Under the pieces are notes generated by a model that had not been told where the DNA came from, ran no database searches, and saw nothing but the letters and a program-made list of their open reading frames with translations. This document shows, piece by piece, positions 38,758-47,087 of a DNA stretch of 64,000 bases; position 1 is the first letter of the stretch; every line of letters begins with the position of its first letter. The stretch comes from Gammaproteobacteria bacterium (GTDB lineage Bacteria; Pseudomonadota; Gammaproteobacteria; Steroidobacterales; Steroidobacteraceae), in contig RFOD01000007.1 in the NCBI GenBank assembly GCA_009926865.1, positions 1 through 64,000 of the forward strand, written 5' to 3'. The position numbers and the translations under genes are program-made.

Positions 38758-39393
38758 CTAGGTCTGTAACAAGTGTGTGAGCAGAGGCTGCAGGTTCCCA
38801 CGGTCTGCGCGTAAGTCAGGCGCCTCGTCGCGGATAATTCGATGCAGATCCCGCAACGCATCGGCGAATTGGTCATTGACGATCACGTAATCAAATTCCC
38901 GATAGTGACGCATATCGTCGACAGCATCTCGTAATCGCCGTTCAATGACGGCATCACTGTCGGTTCGTCGTGACCGAAGGCGAGATTCCAGCGCTTGGCG
39001 CGAGGGCGGCAGGACAAAAATGCTGTGACACGGTACGCCGCTGATCTGGGTTCGGGCGCGCACTTGGGCTGCACCTTGCCAGTCAATTTCGAGGATCACA
39101 TCATGTCCGTGGCCAAAGGCTGTGGTCAGCGCCGCCAGGCTGGTGCCATAGTAGTGATCAAAGACTTTTGCGTGTTCTAAAAAGCCATCCCGCCCGAGTA
39201 GCGCCTCAAACTGTGGAATATCAACGAAGTGATAATCGCGACCGTCCATTTCATTGGGTCGTTGCGGGCGCGTGGTATGTGAGACGCAAACGCGTAGGGC
39301 GGGCTCCTGCTCAAGCAGGGCCTTAACCAGGCTAGTTTTGCCGGCTCCCGAAGGCGCTGCAATCACAAATAAACGACCGCCAGACACGCTCAC
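38758..39393 (-). CDS. gmk: Guanylate kinase
   Basis: Phosphorylates GMP/dGMP to GDP/dGDP; 211 aa. Walker A APSGAGKTSLV, the GMP-binding SHTTRPQRPNEMDGRDYHFVD and DVILEIDWQGAAQVR are all present. It starts with GTG at 39393, or GTG two codons later; no ATG is available. It follows yicC after a one-base gap and precedes rpoZ by 131 bp of non-coding sequence, which contains a short TCGGCC/GGCCGA hairpin at 38638-38653 and a G-run/C-run pair at 38707-38737. Confidence 0.95.
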   Translation of the reverse strand: MSVSGGRLFVIAAPSGAGKTSLVKALLEQEPALRVCVSHTTRPQRPNEMDGRDYHFVDIPQFEALLGRDGFLEHAKVFDHYYGTSLAALTTAFGHGHDVILEIDWQGAAQVRARTQISGVPCHSIFVLPPSRQALESRLRSRRTDSDAVIERRLRDAVDDMRHYREFDYVIVNDQFADALRDLHRIIRDEAPDLRADRGNLQPLLTHLLQT

Positions 39394-39394
39394 C

Positions 39395-40273
39395 TCACTC
39401 GATATTTTGGACTTGCTCTCGCATTTGCTCGATTAGGACTTTCATCTCAACAGCCAATCGAGTCGAATCGATTTCTTGCGATTTGGATGAAAAAGTATTG
39501 GCCTCTCGATTGAGCTCCTGCATCAGAAAGTCAAGCCTACGGCCTGCCGCTTCTGGTCCGCGCAGCGTCTCGGAAATCTCTTTGAGGTGGCTATCGAGGC
39601 GATCGAGCTCTTCGTCGACATCCGCTCGCTGCAGTAGCATGACCACTTCCTGCTCAAAACGCTCAGCATCTACACTGGTACCAAGTTCTACGAGCTTCGT
39701 TTGCAGACGATCGCGGAGTTTTTGTCGAAGATCGGGCATACGCTCACGAGCCTGTGCGACCTGCTCGGCTAAGGCGCTGCAGCGCTGTTCGACTAAGTCT
39801 TTGAGTCGTTCGCCTTCGCGGGCTCGCGCATCAGCGAGTTGCTGTAGAGCGGCTGCAAACACCTGTCGACAGTCGGCGTGTAAGCCCTCAACATCGGCGT
39901 CGGCTTCTCTCAAGACGCCGGGCCAACGCAATACTTCAATGATATTGATCTGTGCTTGAGCAGCGGTTTTGTCGGCAACCCGGGCGGCAATGTTGCGACT
40001 CGATGCCAACAGTCGTTCGAGTGCGGCTTCATCGAGTAGCAGCTCGCGTTCAGCCTGCGAGGACTGACGCCAATGAATCATGCAATCGACCTTGCCACGT
40101 CTCAGAGTGGCCGTCAGTTGCCGGCGTAGCTCGGGTTCAAGCGGACGCAGCTCTTCGGGGAGCTTGAAGGAGGCTTCGAGGTAACGATGGTTGACGCTGC
40201 GTAGCTCGCAGGTCAGCGGGCCGTATGAGCCCTGTTGTTCGCAGCGAGCGAATCCGGTCATGCTGTTGATCAT
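39395..40273 (-). CDS. yicC: YicC/YloC family endoribonuclease
   Basis: Protein of 292 aa. The N-terminal block MINSMTGFARCEQQG and YLEASFKLPEELR, the central coiled-coil-rich region (REGERLKDLVEQRCSALAEQ), and the C-terminal GRRLDFLMQELNREANTFSS with KSQEIDSTRLAVEMK are diagnostic of the family. E. coli YicC has been described as an endoribonuclease acting in RNA decay. It is divergent from rph with 63 bp between starts, the same pairing as in E. coli. Confidence 0.93.
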   Translation of the reverse strand: MINSMTGFARCEQQGSYGPLTCELRSVNHRYLEASFKLPEELRPLEPELRRQLTATLRRGKVDCMIHWRQSSQAERELLLDEAALERLLASSRNIAARVADKTAAQAQINIIEVLRWPGVLREADADVEGLHADCRQVFAAALQQLADARAREGERLKDLVEQRCSALAEQVAQARERMPDLRQKLRDRLQTKLVELGTSVDAERFEQEVVMLLQRADVDEELDRLDSHLKEISETLRGPEAAGRRLDFLMQELNREANTFSSKSQEIDSTRLAVEMKVLIEQMREQVQNIE

Positions 40274-40336
40274 GGTGCGCGCGTCAGGTGTCGAGGTGTA
40301 TAAAGCGCGCAGTCTACCGTTTCATGGAAAAAGTGC

Positions 40337-41068
40337 ATGTATCAAAGACCAAGCGGCCGCCGGCGTGCCGATGAACTGCGTCCCGTCAAGTTTGTACGTG
40401 GATTCACCCGTCACGCCGAAGGGTCCGTGCTCGTGGAGTTTGGCCACACGCGAGTCTTGTGTACCGCGAGTATTGAGGACGGTGTGCCTGGCTTTTTGCG
40501 TGGCAAAGGTCAGGGGTGGATCACCGCCGAATACGGCATGCTGCCGCGATCCACTCATACCCGTTCGAGTCGTGAGGCGGCGCGAGGCAAGCAGACAGGA
40601 CGCACGCAGGAGATCCAGAGACTCATTGGCCGCAGTTTGCGCGCAATCGTCAATTTACAGGCATTGGGTGAGCGCACGGTGACGCTCGATTGCGATGTGC
40701 TGCAAGCCGATGGCGGGACCCGCACTGCGTCCATCACGGGTGCTTACGTCGCCTTGCATGATGCGGTGGCTTGCCTCATGTCGCGCGGTGCGATCACCAC
40801 CTCGCCTTTGCATGGTCAGGTCGCGGCTATTTCCGTGGGCATTTGTGCCGGGACCCCGGTACTCGATCTCGACTATGACGAGGATTCGCAAGCTGAGACG
40901 GATATGAACGTCGTGATGCGGGACGGAGGCGCTTTCATTGAGGTGCAGGGTACGGCCGAGGGGCACGCGTTTCGTCGCGACGAACTCGATCAACTGCTGG
41001 ATTTAGCCGCAGCCGGCATCGGCCAGCTGCATCAACTACAAAGCAGCGCATTGGCGTCGGAGCGCTAA
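40337..41068 (+). CDS. rph: Ribonuclease PH
   Basis: Phosphorolytic 3'-5' exoribonuclease trimming tRNA 3' ends; 243 aa. It reads [69 protein letters not shown] and AETDMNVVM with EVQGTAEG, all matching family blocks in order. Its TAA is immediately followed by the rdgB ATG, so the two are tightly linked. A TATAAA at 40299-40304 may be part of its promoter but lacks a clear -35. Confidence 0.96.
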   Translation: MYQRPSGRRRADELRPVKFVRGFTRHAEGSVLVEFGHTRVLCTASIEDGVPGFLRGKGQGWITAEYGMLPRSTHTRSSREAARGKQTGRTQEIQRLIGRSLRAIVNLQALGERTVTLDCDVLQADGGTRTASITGAYVALHDAVACLMSRGAITTSPLHGQVAAISVGICAGTPVLDLDYDEDSQAETDMNVVMRDGGAFIEVQGTAEGHAFRRDELDQLLDLAAAGIGQLHQLQSSALASER

Positions 41069-41698
41069 ATGCGCGTGGTACTGGCAACGGGTAATACGGG
41101 CAAGCTACACGAGTTCTCCGCCATGCTGGCGCCAACCGGATTTGAGTTTGTGCCCCAGTCGGCGTTGGGAATAGAGGGACCTGAAGAAACAGGGCGTACT
41201 TTCTTTGACAATGCGTTGCTTAAGGCGCGTCATGCTGCTCGCATCTCGGGTATGGCGGCGATGGCCGATGATTCGGGTTTGGAGGTCGATGCCCTACAGG
41301 GCGCGCCGGGGGTATTCTCGGCGCGGTATGCCGGCATCGACGCGACAGATCAGGACAACATCCAGAAGTTATTGGCCGCCTTGATTGAGTTGCCCATCGA
41401 GCAGCGGGTTGCGCGGTTTCGTTGCGTCATCGTTTTACTTGAACATCCGGATGCCGAGCCGATATTTGGTAGCGGTGAATGGGCAGGGCGGATTTTGCTG
41501 GCTCCACGGGGCAGTAATGGATTTGGTTATGACCCAATCTTTGAGCCAGCTTTGAGTGAGACGGGCGCTTATCTTGGGCTAAGCGCTGCTGAGATGGATT
41601 CAGCACATAAGCACCAGCAGAGCCACCGCGCAAAAGCGCTGGAAAACTTGCGGTATACACTCGAGGCTCAGAAGTTACTTGCAAATAAGAGCCCCTGA
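41069..41698 (+). CDS. rdgB: dITP/XTP pyrophosphatase (RdgB/HAM1)
   Basis: House-cleaning nucleotide pyrophosphatase of 209 aa hydrolysing dITP, XTP and ITP. Motifs: VVLATGNTGKLHEF at the N-terminus (phosphate loop), MADDSGLEVDALQGAPGVFSARYAG (metal and active site), GSNGFGYDPIF, and the C-terminal SHRAKALENL. It starts directly after the rph stop codon. Confidence 0.95.
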   Translation: MRVVLATGNTGKLHEFSAMLAPTGFEFVPQSALGIEGPEETGRTFFDNALLKARHAARISGMAAMADDSGLEVDALQGAPGVFSARYAGIDATDQDNIQKLLAALIELPIEQRVARFRCVIVLLEHPDAEPIFGSGEWAGRILLAPRGSNGFGYDPIFEPALSETGAYLGLSAAEMDSAHKHQQSHRAKALENLRYTLEAQKLLANKSP

Positions 41699-41701
41699 GG
41701 T

Positions 41702-42931
41702 ATGAGCCTCACAGAAATAGAAATCTTAGATCCAATATGCATCGCCGAAGTGGCGCCACTATCTGTTTATGTGCATTTTCCATGGTGCGTGAGCAAATGT
41801 CCCTATTGCGATTTCAACTCGCATGCGGTGCGGGGCGCGATACCTGATCGCGAATATGTTGATGCGCTAGAGAAAGACTTAGAGATTCAATTACAGTCAG
41901 CGCCCACGGGCGTTAGTGCGCGTACGGTAAGTAGTATTTTTTTGGGGGGTGGTACCCCCAGCCTCTTTTCGCCTAAGTCTATTGAGAAAGTCATAAATAT
42001 TTTGAGAGCAAATTTAAGTATTGCTCCCGATGCAGAGATCACCATGGAAGCTAATCCTGCCACGATTGAGCGTGGGTCGTTCATTGAGTATGCAACCGCC
42101 GGAATTAATCGAGTTTCATTGGGTGCGCAGAGTTTTTCTTTGTCCGCTTTGAAATCCTTGGGGCGAGTTCATATTCCAGAGGACACCTATCGCGCTGCTG
42201 AGGAGTTACATCGTGCTGGGATTGGTAATTTCAACCTAGATTTGATGTACGGCTTACCCGGGCAAGATGTATTGAGCGCGCTAAAAGATGTCGAGCTCGC
42301 GTTGGAGCTTTCCCCGGCTCAAATCTCGCACTATCACCTGACCATGGAGCCAGGTACGGTCTTTGCTGCCAAGCCACCGGCAGGCTTGCCAGATGAGGGC
42401 ATCACGGATGAGCTTCTGCAAGCCTGTCAGATGCTGTTGAGCGAGCGAGGCTTTGCGCAATACGAGGTCTCGGCCTATGCGCGTGCTGGGCAGGCGAGTC
42501 GGCACAATCAAATTTATTGGACTTACGGTGATTACCTGGGTCTTGGTGCGGGCGCGCACGGCAAGCTCTGCGGTGCGGGGCGGGATGCAACCGATACGGG
42601 GTCGCCCACCTTGGGTATTTGGCGCAGTCAGCGCCCACGGGAGCCGCGACGTTATCAGCGAGACGCCCACCAGCCACCCACGTGGTCGCCGGTACCGCTC
42701 ACCGAAAGGCCCTTTGAATTCATGCTCAATGCGTTACGCCTTGTCGGTGGGGTACCGACCGAGCTATTCGCGATGCGAACGGGACTCACGTGGCCCTCGC
42801 AAGTGTCACGGATACAGGAGCTTCTGGCCGCGGGTTATTTGCGTGCAGATTCCATGGTTGTGGGGCGTTTGCAGCCGAGTTCGAGAGGGCTGCGCTTTCT
42901 CAATGAGATGCTTTTACCCTTTATTCCCTAG
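41702..42931 (+). CDS. hemW: Radical SAM heme chaperone HemW
   Basis: HemN-like radical SAM protein of 409 aa that binds heme and transfers it to respiratory targets. The cluster motif is in VHFPWCVSKCPYCDFNSH (CxxxCxxC). Further blocks are IFLGGGTPSLFS, EANPATIERG, RVSLGAQSFS, NLDLMYGLPGQ and GLGAGAHGKL, ending in the HTH-like C-terminal domain (FEFMLNALRLVGGV). It lacks the extra N-terminal segment of true coproporphyrinogen dehydrogenase HemN. Residues about 285-330 are poorly conserved but in frame. It follows rdgB by 3 bp. Confidence 0.94.
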   Translation: MSLTEIEILDPICIAEVAPLSVYVHFPWCVSKCPYCDFNSHAVRGAIPDREYVDALEKDLEIQLQSAPTGVSARTVSSIFLGGGTPSLFSPKSIEKVINILRANLSIAPDAEITMEANPATIERGSFIEYATAGINRVSLGAQSFSLSALKSLGRVHIPEDTYRAAEELHRAGIGNFNLDLMYGLPGQDVLSALKDVELALELSPAQISHYHLTMEPGTVFAAKPPAGLPDEGITDELLQACQMLLSERGFAQYEVSAYARAGQASRHNQIYWTYGDYLGLGAGAHGKLCGAGRDATDTGSPTLGIWRSQRPREPRRYQRDAHQPPTWSPVPLTERPFEFMLNALRLVGGVPTELFAMRTGLTWPSQVSRIQELLAAGYLRADSMVVGRLQPSSRGLRFLNEMLLPFIP

Positions 42932-43293
42932 CACTCGGCAGCTGCGACTATGCACAAGAGCAGAAAAATCGACTATTCAGCGTGACCTACCACATTTTTC
43001 TTTTTAGTCGCTTCAGGACGCAGCTGTAACATATTGTTTTTAATTGTTTTTTGGGTGAGGCTAATTTTTGTCCAGTAGCGCACAAATGAAACCGCAGCCC
43101 GAGAAAAAGCCGCTGAAAGGGTCTCTGTCCACAGAGTTATCCACAGATTATGTGGATATCCTACCGATATGGAGCTGTTTCGCGAGGAGCCTGCCGATTG
43201 TCAGACGACAGATCAACCGCAGATGCTTGTCTCATGACCTCGGGATGGGTAGACTTCGCGCCCCTTTTCAACGCGGTTTGTGGAAAATCTCTT
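42932..43293. other. Non-coding gap between hemW and rpmE with DnaA-box-like sites
   Basis: This 362-bp stretch has no convincing gene. An AT-rich run covers about 42995-43072. Then come DnaA-box-like sites: CTGTCCACA (43125-43133, 7 of 9), TTATCCACA (43137-43145, perfect), TGTGGATAT (43151-43159, complement, 8 of 9) and TGTGGAAAA (43279-43287, complement, fits relaxed TTWTNCACA). The middle two form a perfect inverted repeat, 8-bp arms around GATTA. This may be a DnaA-responsive rpmE promoter, a DnaA-titration site or part of an origin. Short open frames here look random. Confidence 0.5.
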
Positions 43294-43506
43294 ATGAAGG
43301 CTGATATTCATCCGGAATACACCGAGATTACGGTGAGCTGCACCTGCGGCAACACTTTCCAGACGCGTTCGACTCTGGCTTCGGACCTGCAGGTTGAAGT
43401 TTGCTCCGCTTGCCATCCTTTCTACACTGGCAAGCAGAAGATGGTGGACACCGCAGGGCGCGTCGATAAGTTCCGCAAGAAATACGCCGCCGCTGCGGCG
43501 CGCTAG
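43294..43506 (+). CDS. rpmE: 50S ribosomal protein L31
   Basis: Large-subunit ribosomal protein of 70 aa starting [20 protein letters not shown]. It contains the zinc-binding cysteines of the C+ form (CTCG and CSAC) and the family block [20 protein letters not shown], ending in an alanine-rich tail. The ATG at 43294 is chosen by homology; the open frame upstream to 43150 covers the DnaA-box region and is not coding. The ribosome binding site is weak (GGA). Confidence 0.96.
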   Translation: MKADIHPEYTEITVSCTCGNTFQTRSTLASDLQVEVCSACHPFYTGKQKMVDTAGRVDKFRKKYAAAAAR

Positions 43507-43573
43507 TCGCCTTTTTTGCTGGTTTGAGCCTGCGGCCCGGGAACTTGGCCGCATCGCCGTGCGTCCGATTATC

Positions 43574-45034
43574 ATGTCTCGGATGCAGGCCCTTCATTCG
43601 GTTCGTTTGGGTATAGCTTCGCTGCTGTTGGCAGTGGAGTTTGTGATGGGCGTGCCCGTCGCAGACGCCAAAGAAAGTGCGAGCGCGCGCAAAGCACACG
43701 AGCAGATCCTCAAAGCCTATGGCATCTACGCCAATCAGACTCTGCAGGATTACGTCAGCGAAATCGGTCAGCGTGTGGCGCGGCAGAGCGAGCTGGCAGA
43801 GGAAGAGTGGCAATTTGTCGTACTAGATGACGATTCGATCAATGCGTTCACCACCGGCTGCTGCTTTGTCTACCTGCATCGCGGTCTACTGACTCATCTG
43901 AACTCTGAAGCCGAGCTTGCTTCGGTGTTGGGGCATGAGGTGGCCCATGTGACCGCGAAGCATCCCCAGAAGCGCATGACACGCGGCATTCTGGCGACGC
44001 TCGCAACGACCGCTGCGGCGATTTACACCGGCTCAGGCCAGGTGGCGAATCTCGCCAACCTCGGTGCACAAGCTTGGATGCAGGGCTATGGGCGTGATAA
44101 CGAACTGGAGGCTGATCGCCTCGGGCTCGTGTACTCGACTCGTGCCGGCTATCGCCCTGAGGCGATGGGCGAGGTCTTCGAAATGTTTCGTCGAGGCGAA
44201 CGTTTCGAGATCGATCGCGCGCGAGCAGAAGGACGTGAGCCACGGATTTATCATGGCTTGTTCTCTTCACATCCCGCGCCCGATGCGCGCGCCGTACAGG
44301 CGGCCAAAGAGTCTGCGCAGGTCGATGAAAGTAGTTTTCCCGAGGGCTGGATCGACAATCGTGAGCGTTACCTGCAGCAAATTGATGGCATGACCTATGG
44401 GTCGAGTCGCGCGCAGGGTATCGTGCGGGGTAATCGTTTCTACCACGCTGAGCTCGGTATCACGCTTGCCGTCCCTCGCGGGTGGACGATTCAGAATGAG
44501 CGCGATCGGCTGCTCGCATTTACCCCTAATCGCGATGCGGTGTTGCAGATGACGTTGCAGCCGTATTCGCCTACACAGACACCGCGAGAATTTTTGTTGT
44601 CGCAATTGCGTGGGGCACGCGTTGCCGACGGCGAGGAACTCACGATCAATGGCATGCCGGCGTATTCGGTGTTAACGACTTCCGGATCGCCTTTGGATGG
44701 TGGCGCAGGGCCCGTTCGATGGTTGGCGATCTATCGTGGGGGTAGCGCGTATCTCATTGCAGGTGCGAGTCGTTCATCGCGAGGACGCGTACCCGAGGCT
44801 GATGGCTTATTCAAATCGATCGCCGGCACCTTACGCGGCTTACGGCCGAGCGAATATCCCTTGGCGGAGCCCTTTCGTATTCGCATCCTCACAGCTGACG
44901 ACGGCACGCAGTTGGATCAGTACGCAGAGTACATGCCCGAGGAGCGCTACCAACTCGAGCAGCTACAGTTGATCAACGGTTTGTATCCCCGCGGTGAACT
45001 GCAGGCGGGTGACACATTCAAACAGGTGGAATAG
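43574..45034 (+). CDS. Periplasmic M48 family metalloprotease, BepA/YfgC-like
   Basis: Zinc protease of 486 aa. An N-terminal signal peptide (about 1-32, ending VPVADA) directs it to the periplasm. The catalytic HEVAH is at 121-125, with the third-ligand glutamate in NELEADRLGL. The C-terminal third carries GITLAVPRGWTIQNE and an end (QLQLINGLYPRGELQAGDTFKQV) resembling the LysM-like tail of gammaproteobacterial M48 proteins involved in outer-membrane protein quality control. It lacks clear TPR repeats as in E. coli BepA, so orthology is not certain. The start at 43574 is selected by the signal peptide. Confidence 0.88.
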   Translation: MSRMQALHSVRLGIASLLLAVEFVMGVPVADAKESASARKAHEQILKAYGIYANQTLQDYVSEIGQRVARQSELAEEEWQFVVLDDDSINAFTTGCCFVYLHRGLLTHLNSEAELASVLGHEVAHVTAKHPQKRMTRGILATLATTAAAIYTGSGQVANLANLGAQAWMQGYGRDNELEADRLGLVYSTRAGYRPEAMGEVFEMFRRGERFEIDRARAEGREPRIYHGLFSSHPAPDARAVQAAKESAQVDESSFPEGWIDNRERYLQQIDGMTYGSSRAQGIVRGNRFYHAELGITLAVPRGWTIQNERDRLLAFTPNRDAVLQMTLQPYSPTQTPREFLLSQLRGARVADGEELTINGMPAYSVLTTSGSPLDGGAGPVRWLAIYRGGSAYLIAGASRSSRGRVPEADGLFKSIAGTLRGLRPSEYPLAEPFRIRILTADDGTQLDQYAEYMPEERYQLEQLQLINGLYPRGELQAGDTFKQVE

Positions 45035-45146
45035 CCACACTCGCGTACGAATTCATCAGGTGTGCCTTGATTCCGACACTCAGGCGTGTCAATTTTGTCA
45101 CACGTCGCGCTAATGCGACGGATTGCTGACAGACGAAGCCAAAGCT

Positions 45147-46429
45147 ATGACTCAGAAAACCTACGAACTCCTTGATCCTGCCTCCGGTAAGAAATCCTCG
45201 CTGCCTTTACGTTCAGGCACCATCGGTCCTGATGTGGTCGATATCGCTGCTCTAAACAAGGAGCATGGCGTATTCACTTTTGACCCGGGCTTCATGGCGA
45301 CCGCCAGTACTGAAAGCAAGGTGACCTACATTGATGGCGATGCGGGCGTGTTGCTCTATCGCGGTTACCCGATCGAACAGTTGGCAGCTCAGAGTTCATT
45401 CGTCGAAGTCGCGTATTTGTTGTTGTATGGCGATCTTCCCAATGCCAAACAGTTGGCAGATTTCACCGTCAGCATTCAGCGGCACACCATGATCAATGAG
45501 TCGTTGCTGCGCATGTTCAACGGCTTTCATTACGATGCGCATCCGATGGCCATGGTGAGCGGCATCATCGCTTCGATGTCCGCGTTTTATCACGACTCCA
45601 TGGACATCAATAACCCGCGCCATCGCGAGATTTTTGCCCATCGCATCATTGCCAAACTGCGGCATACAAGCGCGCGCTCGGACAGCCGTTTATCTATCCG
45701 CGAAATGATTTGGACTACTGCAGCAATCTGTTGCACATGTTTTATGCCGTTCCGTGTGAGCCTTATCACATCGATCCGCTCGCATCGCAGGCGCTAGACT
45801 TGTTGCTGATTTTGCACGCGGACCACGAGCAGAATGCGAGCACATCGACCGTGCGCTTGGCTGGCTCCACTGGGGCAAACCCTTATGCAGCGATTTCTGC
45901 CGGTGTGTCAGCTCTCTGGGGTCCTGCTCATGGCGGCGCCAATGAGGCTGTCCTTGAAATGCTCGAAGAGATCGGCTCGGTCGATAACATTCCGAAATTT
46001 CTTGCACAGGTCAAAGATAAGTCGAGTAATGTACGTTTGATGGGCTTCGGTCATCGTGTGTACAAAAACTTTGATCCGCGAGCGAAGATTATCCGCGAGA
46101 TGTGCCATAAGGTTCTCGCTAAGATGGGGCGTGCTGATAACCCTTTGCTCGAGTTGGCGCAGCGTCTCGAAGAAATCGCTTTACAAGACGAATATTTTGT
46201 TTCTCGTAAACTGTACCCAAATGTTGATTTTTACTCGGGTATTATTTACAGCGCTTTGAACATTCCACGCTCGATGTTCACGGTCATGTTTGCGATCGCC
46301 CGCACGGCTGGCTGGGTATCACATTGGCTGGAGATGATTGCCGATCCGTCGATGAAAATCGGTCGGCCGCGACAGCTGTATACCGGCCCTGCTAAGCGCG
46401 ACTATCAGCCGATCGCCAAACGCAGCTGA
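45147..46429 (+). CDS. gltA: Citrate synthase, type II (small internal deletion breaks the frame)
   Basis: TCA-cycle entry enzyme. The first frame (45147 to about 45660) contains [32 protein letters not shown] and the [16 protein letters not shown] block. The second (about 45659-46429) contains [49 protein letters not shown] and [14 protein letters not shown], covering the catalytic histidines, then a normal end. Around 45657-45662 the expected conserved PT(I/M)AAM segment after AKL is missing, consistent with loss of about 10 bp (1 modulo 3) with TGC at both edges. Repair gives about 430 aa, the usual length. Enzyme would be inactive if the deletion is real; assembly error is favoured for such a central gene. 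Confidence 0.9.
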
Positions 46430-46469
46430 TCACCCGCTGCGGCGCCTTATAAAAGATCTAACGAATAGC

Positions 46470-46490
46470 CTCGCCCCGTCATGGGGCGAG
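46470..46490. terminator. Perfect hairpin between convergent gltA and the 202-aa gene
   Basis: An 8-bp perfect stem CTCGCCCC (46470-46477) / GGGGCGAG (46483-46490) with a 5-nt loop lies 41 bp after the gltA stop and overlaps the last codons of the convergent gene. No T-run follows on either strand, so a classical intrinsic terminator is doubtful, though it could act in both directions. Confidence 0.35.
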
Positions 46491-47087
46491 TAGTAACGAT
46501 TCGACCGTTGCTAAGTCTGCGCGGCGTAGTGGTTTTGCATCCACTGGACTGAGCGGCGATTGGCGGATCCCGTCAATGCCGAACACGATGAGTTCTACAT
46601 TTTGGCCGTCAAAGTCTAGGGTCACACAGGGCTGTTGCACTACACGCTCTGTGTCGTAGCGTACTCGACGCTCGTTGAGTTCAAACGGAACATGCTGTTC
46701 CATCAGCTCAAGCGTGACGGATTCCAGCCTATCGGCAAATACGTGCAACAGCACGGGATCGTGCGGCGTAGCCGTACCGGTTAAAACGGGGCCAACAAGC
46801 CGCGGTTTGAAACTCTGCAGTCGCTGCATGAGTTCACAAGCGACCGCGCGCTGCGCTTGGAGTTGATCCTCATGCGCTTCGCGACCAAATAATCTTTGGT
46901 ACTCCACTAGAGCCGCTTCGATTTCTGTGTTCTTGGGGAGTACAGCGCTATCGGTGATTGAGTAACGCTCCGCCGCTTTACGTTTCGCAAACAAAAAGTC
47001 CCGAATACCCTGCTCGGCCATGATCCGGGCGGCCTCCTGAGCTAATGCACGCCGCAAATGATCGTTGCGCGGCGTCGGCTTTTTCAA
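46479..47087 (-). CDS. Conserved hypothetical protein, cotranslated with PBP1A
   Basis: Protein of 202 aa that I do not assign to a function. It is soluble, with no signal peptide or membrane segment. The N-terminal half is helical and basic (LRRALAQEAARIMAEQGIRD, FAKRKAAERY, IEAALVEYQRLFG); the middle has VGPVLTGTATPHDPVLLHVF and an acidic FADRLESV stretch, a layout faintly like nucleotidyltransferases but without a firm catalytic motif. Its ATG overlaps the stop of the PBP1A gene by 4 bp, suggesting coupling. Proteins of this type are widespread in gammaproteobacteria as far as I recall. Confidence 0.7.
   Translation of the reverse strand: MKKPTPRNDHLRRALAQEAARIMAEQGIRDFLFAKRKAAERYSITDSAVLPKNTEIEAALVEYQRLFGREAHEDQLQAQRAVACELMQRLQSFKPRLVGPVLTGTATPHDPVLLHVFADRLESVTLELMEQHVPFELNERRVRYDTERVVQQPCVTLDFDGQNVELIVFGIDGIRQSPLSPVDAKPLRRADLATVESLLLAP

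Noticed and set aside
42453-43007. Open frame overlapping the hemW 3' end, considered as a sign of a hemW frameshift
   Set aside because: The hemW frame stays open and recovers family sequence (FEFMLNALRL) without any shift; the poorly conserved segment is a known variable region.
45147-46429. Two separate citrate synthase-like genes
   Set aside because: The two frames are consecutive parts of one family alignment, neither contains a whole active site, and no ribosome binding site precedes the second.
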